Below are positions 56,240 to 64,000 of a DNA stretch of 64,000 nucleotides, piece by piece (within the stretch, counting starts at the first letter, position 1; the number at the start of each line of letters is the position of its first letter). The position numbers were made by a program, and so were the translations under genes. The stretch lies in contig CAWBFS010000017.1 in the NCBI GenBank assembly GCA_963788085.1, positions 248,001 to 312,000 of the forward strand. Reading direction: 5' to 3'. The stretch comes from AP-15 sp963788085. GTDB taxonomy: Bacteria > Pseudomonadota > Alphaproteobacteria > ATCC43930 > CGMCC-115725. The notes beneath the pieces were generated by a model. The model was not told where the DNA came from and did not search any database. It saw only the letters and a program-made list of their open reading frames with translations.

Positions 56240-59200
56240 ATGATCCGGCCAAAATTTCGTCTTCCGACCGGACTTCGGGGCCGGCTGCTGCTGGCATTTG
56301 GCGGGATCAGCTCGTTGCTTGTTTGCCGCGGTAGCGGGCTTGGTGGCATTTGTTTCGGGCCGCCAAGCGCTGCGAGGACACGACTGCAAGACGCGTTCCC
56401 GAAACCTCGGAGCGATGGAGTTGCTACGGCACACAGAGCGCCTGGTCGCCACCGGCGGGTGTTGCTCGGCACGTCGAGCAAACTCAAGCTCGACACGGCG
56501 GCAAAGAATTCCGAGCTGGAAGCGATACGCCGCGAGCTCGGCGCGCTGCAGTCGGTCGACGGTCAAGATCACCGCCGCTGATGGAGATCGATTCGAGTAT
56601 GAGGAGAGCCTGACCGCAAAACGTGGACGATATCAGCATCGCGATGATGAAGCGAAACTCGGGAGCTTCCGACGAGAGGGCTCTGCTGGGCAACGCATTC
56701 AAGGCATCCCGAGAATTTGCCAAGACCTGGTCGTCGCAATTTGACGCGTTGCAAAAGCAGGTCGTCGATTTGCAGCGAGAATCCGTGGCACCCGGTACAA
56801 ACACTGCCGAGAAGCTTCGAGCCATCGACGCGCTCGACCAGACGATATTGGCGATGCTTCCGCTCAATCAACTGCAGCGCAAGGCTGCCGACAGTTTTCA
56901 AATCCTGGTCGGCGGCGCGGAGACCGAGGATCTTCATGAGTTGGCGCGACTTGAAGCCAACGCGGAATCCGCGATGCGCGAGATCGACGGGCTCGTCTCG
57001 GGGGTCGACCTTCGAGACTCTACCGCGCTGCTGCCGGCGATCGAGCTGCTGCATCGATCCGCCCTCGGTCAAGCGGACTTTTCGCGGTAAGAAAGACCCA
57101 GTTGGAGGCCACCGGCGACAGTCGGCGACTGATCGCCGAGAGGTCCTCGGTCTCTCGAATCGCCTGTCGGACGCCGTCAGGGCGCTAGTCGCAATATCAA
57201 AGCGGCAGATGGACACGGCGGCTCAACGTGCTTTTGCAGCACAGCGCGCTGGCAGCATCGCATTGGCCGGCATCGTGGTGTTGAGCTTGCTGAGCTCGGT
57301 GCTGATCGTCTGGCTCTATGTCGGCCGGAACATCGTTCGCGGCTGACCCATCTGAGCGCCGCAATGGCGGCCATCGCCGGCGGAGCGCCGCGATATTGCG
57401 ATCAATCACGAAGGCGCGGACGAAATCGCGGCAATGGGCCGGTCGGTCGAAGTGTTCCGCCAGAACGCGATCGAGCGCGATACGCTGCTTGCCGAACGGG
57501 CCGAGGCGGCGGAGCGGCTCGAACGGCAGGTTGCAGAGCGCACCACCGAATTGCGCGACGCCCTCGATCAACAGCTCGCGACGGCGGAAGTATTGCAGGT
57601 CATGAATAATTCGACCGGCAACATGATGACCGTGTTCGAGACGGTTCTGAGAAGGCGGCCCAGCTATGTCGACATCGATTCCGGGATCTTGTGGATCTAT
57701 GACGGGACGCGCTTCCATGCGGCAGCATTGCGCGGCGTACCGCCGGCGTACCGCGCGTATATCGAGAACTCCGGGCCGAGGAGGGGCCGGTCTTCGCCGA
57801 TATCGTGGGCCGGCAAGGACGTCGTATATGTCCCGGACTTGGCCGGCTCCGGCACTTATGAGAGGGCGGAGACAAGCTGCGTCGCGCTGTGGTGGATTTG
57901 CGCCGGTCGCGAACCGGTCTGATATCACCCAGATCGCAGAGAGCGAAGAGCTGCTTGGAGTGATCGCAGTCGGCCGCGAACAGGTGCGGCCGTTTTCCGA
58001 GGCGCAGATCGCTCGACTGAGGGGCCTTGCCAGGTCGCGATTGCGATCGAGAGATGCTGCGGCTGCTCGCCGACCTACGCCATCGAACCGACGATCTGCA
58101 GGAGTCCCTCGCCTACCAGACTGCGACAGCCGAGGTGCTGCGCATCGTGACGAGCTCAGCCCGACAATCTGAAGCCAGTATTCGATGCCATCCTGGATCG
58201 CATCTCTGTGTTGTGCAGCGCCGATGCCGGAAATCTATGGCTCTACGACGCCGGGACCTTCACGCTGGTCGCGGCGCGCAATCCCAATCCCGAAGCAGCG
58301 GCGCTCGTTCTTAATAACCCGTTTCAACCGGGGCCGCTGACGGCGCTTTTTCAAGCAGTCCGAACGAAAGCTCCGGTGCATGTGCCGGACATAACGGCGG
58401 ATGATGCCTACCGGGCCGGCGACCCGTTCCGGATATGGACGTTGGAGCGCGTGGGCGCACGCGCGCTTCTCGTTGTTCCCTTGCTCAAGAGGGGCGAGTT
58501 CGCCGGCGCTATAGCGACCTATCGCTCCGTATGGGAGCCCTTCACCGACAATCAGATTGGGCTGGTCCGAACCTTTGCCGACCAGGCGGTGATAGCGATC
58601 GAGAATGCCCGGCTGTTCAACGAATTGCGCGAACGCACGGAGGAGCTCACGCAGCACCAGGCAGAGCTGCGGGTCACCTTCGACAACATGGCCCATGGCG
58701 TCGTGATGTTCAATTCGGGAGCTGAGACTGGCGGCATGGAACCGCCAATTTCAGGAGATCGCTCGACCTTCCGGAAGCGTTTTTGGCCGAGCCGCGCACC
58801 TACGCCGATTTCATCCGTTATCTCGCCGAGCGCGGCGAGTTGGGTGACGGGGCCGACCCCGAAGCCGAGCTGCAACGCTATCGCGCGAATACCGCGCGGC
58901 ATTATTCGTTCGAGCGCATTCGGCAGGATGGCGAGGTACTCGAAATCCGCCATAACCCTATGCCGGAAGGCGGTTTAGTGCTGATCTACAGCGACATAAC
59001 CGACCGCAAGCGGAGCGAGGCCGAGATCCGCGCGGCGCGTGACGCGGCGGAAGAGGCGAGCCGCACGATCGCCGCCGCTTACCAGGACCTGAAGGCGGCC
59101 CAGGCGAGACTGATCCAGGCCGAGAAGATGGCCTCACTCGGTCAACTGACCGCCGGGATTGCACACGAGATCAAGAACCCGCTCAACTTCGTCAACAATT

Positions 59201-59946
59201 TTGCGAATTTATCGGTCGAGCTGTTGGATGAGTTGAAGGAGACCACCGCGCCGGCACTGGCGGCGCTCGATGAGGATAAGCGCGCCGATGCCGACGAGCT
59301 TATCGAGATGCTCACCGGGAATCTTGATAAAATCGCCGAACACGGACGGCGTGCCGACGGCATCGTCAAGGGCATGCTGGAGCACTCGCGCGGGAGCAGC
59401 GGCGAGCTCCGGGGGGTCGATCTCAACGGCTTGGTCGAGGAGGCGCTGAACCTCGCCTATCACGGCGCGCGGGCGCAGGACCAGGATTTCAACATTACGC
59501 TAGAACGCGATTTTGATCGTGGCCTCGAACCGATAGAGATAGTGCCGCAAGACTTGACCCGGGTGTTTCTCAACCTGTTCGGCAACGGCTTTTACGCCGC
59601 CGACAAGCGCCGGAAGGAAGCTGAAAACCCGAATTACAAGCCAACTCTTACTGTGACGACGCGCGACCTCGGCGAGGCGGTCGAAATCCGGGTGCGCGAT
59701 AATGGCGGTGGGATCCCGCCTGCACATCGGGACAAGCTGTTTCAGCCGTTCTTCACGACCAAGCCGACCGGCGAAGGCACCGGGCTCGGCCTGTCGATTA
59801 GCTGGGACATCGTCACGCAGCAGCATGGCGGCACGATCGAGGTCGACAGCCGGGTCGGCGAATTCACCGAGTTCACGATCCGCCTGCCGCGCAGCCGGCA
59901 GGCCGTCACTGCGGTGCAGCCGGCGAGAGTATCGGTGATGGGCTGA
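56240..59946 (+). CDS. Membrane histidine kinase with helical sensor, HAMP, GAF and PAS; many frameshifts
   Basis: Third kinase of the cluster, about 1,235 residues if read through. Start ATG 56240 with GGAGA 9 bp upstream: MIRPKFRLPTGLRGRLLLAF (TM1), a helical periplasmic domain (56.4-57.2 kb: MMKRNSGASDERALLGNAFK), TM2 (IALAGIVVLSLLSSVLIVWLYVG), HAMP, two GAF domains (57.6-58.0 and 58.2-58.6 kb), PAS (58.66-59.02 kb), HisKA and HATPase_c intact from 58783 to 59946. At least eight shifts lie between 56.3 and 58.8 kb, none in the core. Damage confined to the sensor side could mean real decay, so function is uncertain. Divergent from the TAXI gene. Confidence 0.72.
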
Positions 59947-60023
59947 GCGGCACGTCTTCCGGTGTGCGGTCCACGCCAACAGCCCAACACAAACGATAAT
60001 GGACCCTCTCTTCGGGAATCCCG

Positions 60024-61124
60024 CTAGTGTGCCGTCTCTGAAATAGCATTACTTTCTGGCTGGAGCGCGGCGAGCGCCTGTCTGGCGGCATCGATCTTGC
60101 GCAAGATGTCTTCGCCCTTGGCTTTCCAAACATAGCGTCGCGGATTGTCGTTGCGCGCCGCCAGGAACGCGATGATCGCGTCGGCCAGTTCTCGGGTCGA
60201 GGCAAAGCTCTTCTCGGTAATGAACTCGGTGAGGTCACGGAAGAAGCGCTCGACCAAATTCATCCAGGATGACGAGGTCGGCGTGTAGTGCATGTGAAAG
60301 CGGGCGTGGCGATCGAGCCATCGGGTGACCGCGGGATGCTTATGGGTGGCGTAATTGTCGGCGATGATGTGGATGGCGAGATCGCCCGGGGTCTCTTCAT
60401 CGATGGTTTTGAGAAAGGCCAGCCACTCCTGATGGCGATGGCGCGCCGCCAGACGGGTGATCAGTTTGCCCTCGAGATAATTGAGCGCGGCAAACAGGGT
60501 CAGCGTGCCATGTCGCACGTAATCGTGGGTCTTGGTGCGAATGTGGCCGATCCCCAGCGGCAACCCCGGTTGCGTGCGCTCCAATGCCTGGCATTGTGAT
60601 TTCTCGTCGCAGCACAGCACCAGCGCCTTGTCCGGCGGGTTGAGATACAGCCCGATGACATCCCAGAACTTCTCTTCAAAGCGCTTGTCGTTCGACAGTT
60701 TGAAAGTGCGCGAGAGATGCGGCTTGATGTCACTGGCCGCCCACAGGCGCTGCACGCTGGCCGGCGAGATCCCGGCGGCGCGGGCCATCGTGCGGCAACT
60801 CCACCGCCCCAGATGGGGCGGCGGCGTCACCGCCTGCTCCACGACCTGCTGCACCGCCGTCTGCGGCAGCCACGGCTTGCGCCCGCGCCCGGCACGATCG
60901 GTCAACCCGTCGAGCCGGTGCAGCGCAAAGCGCCCGACCCAGCGGTTCACGGCGACGCGTGAGATCCCCAGCTGCTCGGCGATGCGCTGTTGGGTCAGAC
61001 CTTGCGCACTCAACACGATGATCTCAGCGCGCCGACGATCCCGCACCGATACGGTCGTCGCGCGAGCCCGGCGGCTCAGCTCCTCAGCTTCTTCCGCAGC
61101 TAACTCGATCCTTTGACGCGCCAT
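60024..61124 (-). CDS. IS630-family transposase
   Basis: 366-residue DDE transposase. An N-terminal helix-turn-helix (GLTQQRIAEQLGISRVAVNRWVGRF) precedes the catalytic triad Asp173 (CCDEKSQ), Asp256 (IIADNYATHK) and Glu292 (NLVERFF). ATG 61124 is preferred: GGGGGA lies 8 bp upstream, whereas ATG 61184 lies in the terminal repeat. The stop codon TAG is made from the duplicated TA and the next flanking base, outside the element proper. The frame is intact, so the element may be active. Confidence 0.92.
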   Translation of the reverse strand: MARQRIELAAEEAEELSRRARATTVSVRDRRRAEIIVLSAQGLTQQRIAEQLGISRVAVNRWVGRFALHRLDGLTDRAGRGRKPWLPQTAVQQVVEQAVTPPPHLGRWSCRTMARAAGISPASVQRLWAASDIKPHLSRTFKLSNDKRFEEKFWDVIGLYLNPPDKALVLCCDEKSQCQALERTQPGLPLGIGHIRTKTHDYVRHGTLTLFAALNYLEGKLITRLAARHRHQEWLAFLKTIDEETPGDLAIHIIADNYATHKHPAVTRWLDRHARFHMHYTPTSSSWMNLVERFFRDLTEFITEKSFASTRELADAIIAFLAARNDNPRRYVWKAKGEDILRKIDAARQALAALQPESNAISETAH

Positions 61125-61200
61125 AAGCAATCCCCCAATCGGCACGCCAATTATACCATCAGCACCCAAACTTTGTAACTCCATTTTAGAGACGGCACAC
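60027..61200 (-). mobile_element. IS630-family insertion sequence, complete
   Basis: 1,174 bp with terminal inverted repeats GTGTGCCGTCTCTGAAAT and its near complement ATTTTAGAGACGGCACAC, flanked by a TA target duplication (60025-60026 and 61201-61202). The original site reads cccgc-TA-gcgcg. TA targets and the single DDE transposase are standard for IS630/Tc1-type elements. It lies between the third kinase and the FAD dehydrogenase and does not interrupt a recognisable gene. Confidence 0.93.
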
Positions 61201-61285
61201 TAGCGCGTGGTTGACGGCATCGCTTGCCATCCGCGGCGTCGCCGCGCTACTCCCTCCGCGAGCGGATCGAAGCGGAGGGAACGGG

Positions 61286-62791
61286 ATGATCGCGGGCGAA
61301 TTCGATGTCGTCGTGGTCGGGGCCGGCAATGCCGGCATGTGCGCGGCACTGGCGGCGCGCGGGGAGGGGGCTCGGGTGCTCGTGCTCGAAGCGGCGCCGT
61401 TTGACGAGCGCGGCGGCAACAGCCGGTTTACCGCGGGCGCGCTGCGGTTTGTCTATAACGGCGTCGACGACCTCCTGAAGCTCTGCGATCTCTCCGAGAC
61501 CGAGCTCGCGACCAGCGATTTTGGCACCTATACCACCGACCAGTACTACGACGATCTCGGGCGGCTGACCGATTATCGCAGCAATCCGGACATGGCCGAA
61601 TTGCTGGTCACGAAGAGCCAGGAGACGCTGCTGTGGATGCGCAGCCAGGGCATCCGTTTTGCACCGATGTACTCGCGGCAGGCCTTCAAGCACGAGGGCA
61701 AGTTCGTGTTCTGGGGCGGCCTCGCGCTCGAGGCCTGGGGCGGCGGTCCGGGGCTCGTCGAGGGGCTCTTCAAGGCCGCCGAAGAGCGCCAGATCCAGGT
61801 CACCTACGAGGCCCGCGGGGAGGCGCTGATCGCCGACGATGACGGCGTGCACGGCGTCGTCGCCAAGGTGGAGGGCAAGACGACGCAGATCCCGGCCAAG
61901 GCCGTCATCCTCGCCAGCGGCGGGTTCGAGGCCAATGCCGAGATGCGCACCCGCTATCTCGGCCCCGGCTGGGACCTCGCCAAGGTGCGGGGCACCCGCT
62001 TCAATACCGGCGCCGGCATCAAGATGGCACTCGACATCGGCGCGATGCCCTACGGCAACTGGTCCGGCTGCCATGCGGTCGGCTGGGATTACAACGCGCC
62101 CGAATTCGGCGACCTCGCGGTCGGCGACAATTTCCAGAAGCACAGCTACCCGTTTGCGATCATGGTCAATGCCGACGGCATCAGGTTCTGTGACGAAGGG
62201 GCGGATTTCCGCAATTATACTTACGCCAAATACGGCCGCGAAATCCTCAACCAGCCGCATCAGTTCGCCTGGCAAATCTTCGACCAGCAGGTCGTGCACC
62301 TGCAGCGGGACGAGTACCGCATCCGGCAGGTGACCAAGGTTACCGCCGACACGATCGAGGGGTTGGCCGACAAGATGGCCGAATACGCCCCGGTCGATAA
62401 GGCGCGGTTTCTCGAGACCGTCCGCGAGTACAACGCCGCGGTGCAGCGCGACATCCCCTACAACCCGACGGTCAAGGACGGCCGCACCACCAAGGGCCTC
62501 GCGATCAACAAGACCAACTGGGCGATGCCGATCGAAAAGCCGCCCTTCGAGGCCTATTGCACGACCTGCGGCGTCACCTTCACCTTTGGCGGCTTGCGCA
62601 TCGACACCGACGGGCGGGTACTCGATACCGCGCAAAAGCCGATCCCCGGCCTCTACGCCGCGGGCGAGCTGGTCGGCGGCCTCTTCTATTTCAATTACCC
62701 CGGCGGCACGGGCCTGGTTTCCGGCTCGGTATTCGGCAAAATCGCCGGCACCACCGCCGGAACTGCAGTCCTGCGGCGCTACAGGCGCTGA
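61286..62791 (+). CDS. FAD-dependent dehydrogenase (fumarate reductase/TcuA-like)
   Basis: 501-residue flavoprotein of the succinate dehydrogenase/fumarate reductase flavoprotein family. The dinucleotide motif VVVVGAGNAGMCAALAARGEGARVLVLE is at the N-terminus, GGNSRFTAG follows, then ILASGGFEAN, and the C-terminal FAD-binding GLYAAGELVGGLFYFNYPGGTGL. The order and the NSRFTAGA motif fit TcuA (tricarballylate dehydrogenase) and 3-ketosteroid-dehydrogenase-like members. GGAGGG 7 bp upstream sets ATG 61286. The IS630 element lies directly upstream and may affect expression. Confidence 0.85.
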   Translation: MIAGEFDVVVVGAGNAGMCAALAARGEGARVLVLEAAPFDERGGNSRFTAGALRFVYNGVDDLLKLCDLSETELATSDFGTYTTDQYYDDLGRLTDYRSNPDMAELLVTKSQETLLWMRSQGIRFAPMYSRQAFKHEGKFVFWGGLALEAWGGGPGLVEGLFKAAEERQIQVTYEARGEALIADDDGVHGVVAKVEGKTTQIPAKAVILASGGFEANAEMRTRYLGPGWDLAKVRGTRFNTGAGIKMALDIGAMPYGNWSGCHAVGWDYNAPEFGDLAVGDNFQKHSYPFAIMVNADGIRFCDEGADFRNYTYAKYGREILNQPHQFAWQIFDQQVVHLQRDEYRIRQVTKVTADTIEGLADKMAEYAPVDKARFLETVREYNAAVQRDIPYNPTVKDGRTTKGLAINKTNWAMPIEKPPFEAYCTTCGVTFTFGGLRIDTDGRVLDTAQKPIPGLYAAGELVGGLFYFNYPGGTGLVSGSVFGKIAGTTAGTAVLRRYRR

Positions 62792-62908
62792 AAGCTCGCG
62801 CGTCATTCCGGACGGCCCGTCAGGGCCGGGCCGGGAAACCATGAACTGTCAAACAAAGAAGTATATTGCTAATTTAGCACGCATGTGTTAGTATTTTTAT
62901 GACTTTAA

Positions 62909-63355
62909 CTATGAGAACTGAGTTACGGCCAGCACGATAACAGCGAGGGGATCAGCCAGGATCAGCGAACAATTCCGGCTGTTCTGATAGCGGCGGCTCG
63001 CTGGAAACCGAGGAATTCTGCGGAGAAGAATTGATTGTCGTGGCTGATAATTTCGTGGAATTACAGCAAGAACAGCCAGCAACGGGTTCGGCATCCCCGC
63101 CCTAGCCCCGGGTTGGGGAGGGCGAGGATGCACCATCGTGAAATCAGCGATACCATAGGCGTGGTGCCAATGGGGGCCATAGCCCCACCCGTAATGGCGC
63201 CAGTAAGGATGGTGATGACGCCACCACCAGGCATGCGGTCCACCCCAGCAATGCCAAGAGTATCCGTTCCACCAACACCGCGCTTCTGCCGGTTGAGCGA
63301 AGGCAGCGGTGCCGATCGCCAAGGCGGCGAGCGTCGCCAGGACGAATTTCCTCAT
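62909..63355 (-). CDS. Small secreted Trp/His-rich protein
   Basis: Signal peptide MRKFVLATLAALAIGTAAFA with AQPAEA cleavage region, then a mature stretch with extreme composition: RCWWNGYSWHCWGG, AWWWRHHHPYWRHYGW and GYGPHWHHAYG. Two Cys and many His suggest metal or heme binding; tryptophans suggest membrane or cell-wall contact. Similar short Gly/Trp/His-rich peptides occur in Bradyrhizobium relatives without known function. AGGAGG lies 7 bp before ATG 63355. The tail beyond about residue 78 loses this composition, so the true end may be earlier or shifted. It lies 22 bp downstream of thiE. Confidence 0.65.
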   Translation of the reverse strand: MRKFVLATLAALAIGTAAFAQPAEARCWWNGYSWHCWGGPHAWWWRHHHPYWRHYGWGYGPHWHHAYGIADFTMVHPRPPQPGARAGMPNPLLAVLAVIPRNYQPRQSILLRRIPRFPASRRYQNSRNCSLILADPLAVIVLAVTQFS

Positions 63356-63377
63356 CCCTTTACCTCCTCGATGCTTG

Positions 63378-64000
63378 TCAACTAGCATGCATAACGAGAA
63401 GGCAAGTCGAATTACTCCCTTTAACCACAAATTTTATTGTCTTGCCGGAGATGGCCGCCAGCATCGCCTCCACCACTCCCTGCGGGTTCGCGGCGCGCAT
63501 CACCTCGCCCATTACCGCAACTCCGCTCGCGCCGGCAGACAGGCAGAGCGGCGCGTTCGCGGCACTTATCCCGCCGAGCGCAATTACCGGGCCCGGTACC
63601 TGCGCTGCGATCTCGGCCAAGCCGTCGAGACCGATCGCCGGACCGTAGCCCGGTTTGCTGGCAGTGATAAAGATCGGGCTGATGGTGACGTAATCGGCGC
63701 CGGAACCGAGCAGCGCCGAGGCTTCCGCGGCGGAATGCGCCGAAGCGCCGATCAGCCCGCCGGGGAGGCGGGCGCGCGCGGCTTCGAGGTTTCCTGCGCT
63801 CGGCAGATGCACCCCGGCCGCACCGGCCGTTGCCGCCGCGTCGACATCCTCGTGAACGGTCACCGTTGCTCCCCAGCGGCGGCCGAGCACCACCAGGGCG
63901 CTCAGCAACGCGCGGCGTTCCGCCGCCGGCAGATCCTTCTCGCGCAGGCTGAGCCACCGGCATCCGCCGGCGAAGATTGCCTCGGCGAGCTCTTCGAGGG
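63378..64000 (-). CDS. thiE: Thiamine-phosphate synthase, partial
   Basis: Beta/alpha-barrel enzyme joining the pyrimidine and thiazole parts of thiamine. The frame runs off the window at its 5' end (LEELAEAIFAGGCRWLSLREKDLPAAERRALL). Motifs: VHEDVDAAATAGAAGVHLPS, IGASAHSAAEA, GADYVTISPIFITASKPGYGP and IALGGISAANAPLCLSAGASGVAVMG (phosphate site). The conserved HLGQ is HLPS here, a change seen in ThiE/TenI-like paralogues, so a TenI-type role is also possible. The 19 or so C-terminal residues are not family-like. Confidence 0.85.
   Translation of the reverse strand, partial: LEELAEAIFAGGCRWLSLREKDLPAAERRALLSALVVLGRRWGATVTVHEDVDAAATAGAAGVHLPSAGNLEAARARLPGGLIGASAHSAAEASALLGSGADYVTISPIFITASKPGYGPAIGLDGLAEIAAQVPGPVIALGGISAANAPLCLSAGASGVAVMGEVMRAANPQGVVEAMLAAISGKTIKFVVKGSNSTCLLVMHAS

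Noticed and set aside
61247..62842. 531-codon open frame antisense to the FAD dehydrogenase
   Set aside because: It mirrors a strongly recognisable flavoprotein on the other strand, has no family signature or ribosome-binding site, and is expected from high GC at third positions.

Overview
This 64 kb window is high-GC DNA of alphaproteobacterial type. It most resembles the Hyphomicrobiales (Bradyrhizobium/Xanthobacteraceae relatives), judged from a DUF992 gene, short palindromic repeats starting TCATTGCGAGCG or CCTCATGCTGAGG, hyuA/hyuB genes, TRAP/TAXI binding proteins and an IS630 element. No rRNA, tRNA, phage or CRISPR locus was seen. The assignment is inference from gene content only.

Layout. 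1-2.6 kb: ribonuclease D (cut by the window edge) and a membrane class III nucleotide cyclase. 2.9-6.9 kb: a four-gene plus-strand catabolic operon (ketopantoate-reductase-like, 2-hydroxyacid dehydrogenase, isocitrate-lyase/PEP-mutase-like, luciferase-like monooxygenase). 6.9-10.1 kb: a converging three-gene operon (PhyH dioxygenase, SAF-domain dehydrogenase, bicupin). 10.3-18.3 kb: a segment bounded by two copies of the 3' end of radC, holding an exported P450-like protein, a glycine-zipper lipoprotein, a Rap1a-like protein, a patatin/GntP pair, a ceramidase-like membrane protein and a lipoprotein. 18.3-29.9 kb: radC, a HARP-like small protein, epoxide hydrolase, hyuA and hyuB separated by a DUF433/DUF5615 toxin-antitoxin pair, a 3-hydroxybutyrate dehydrogenase, a DOPA-dioxygenase-like protein, two MFS carriers and EcsC. 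30-40 kb: broken sedolisin, intradiol dioxygenase, VOC protein, uppS, DUF992, a two-component flavin monooxygenase with a decayed second reductase copy, a COG4705 membrane protein and a wrecked secreted propeller protein. 40.2-43.9 kb: livHMGF. 43.9-59.9 kb: a sensory cluster with three large histidine kinases, one single-domain response regulator, a cupin, two DctP-type proteins and one TAXI-type binding protein. 60-64 kb: an intact IS630 element, an FAD dehydrogenase, a Trp/His-rich secreted peptide and thiE.

The most interesting region is 43.9-59.9 kb. Each kinase gene starts back to back with a gene for a small-molecule-binding protein: cupin/HK1, DctP/HK2, TAXI/HK3. No TRAP membrane subunits are present, and the kinase cores are almost identical while the sensor halves differ. 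This suggests binding proteins that feed signals to kinases (compare TorT-TorS) and cores being copied between sensors.

A caution covers the whole window. At least 18 genes are broken by frameshifts, and in most of them deleting one base restores a family-typical sequence. That insertion bias over both housekeeping and accessory genes suggests uncorrected sequencing errors for many of them. I therefore annotate these as CDS with frameshifts and keep 'pseudogene' for loci with stronger decay.
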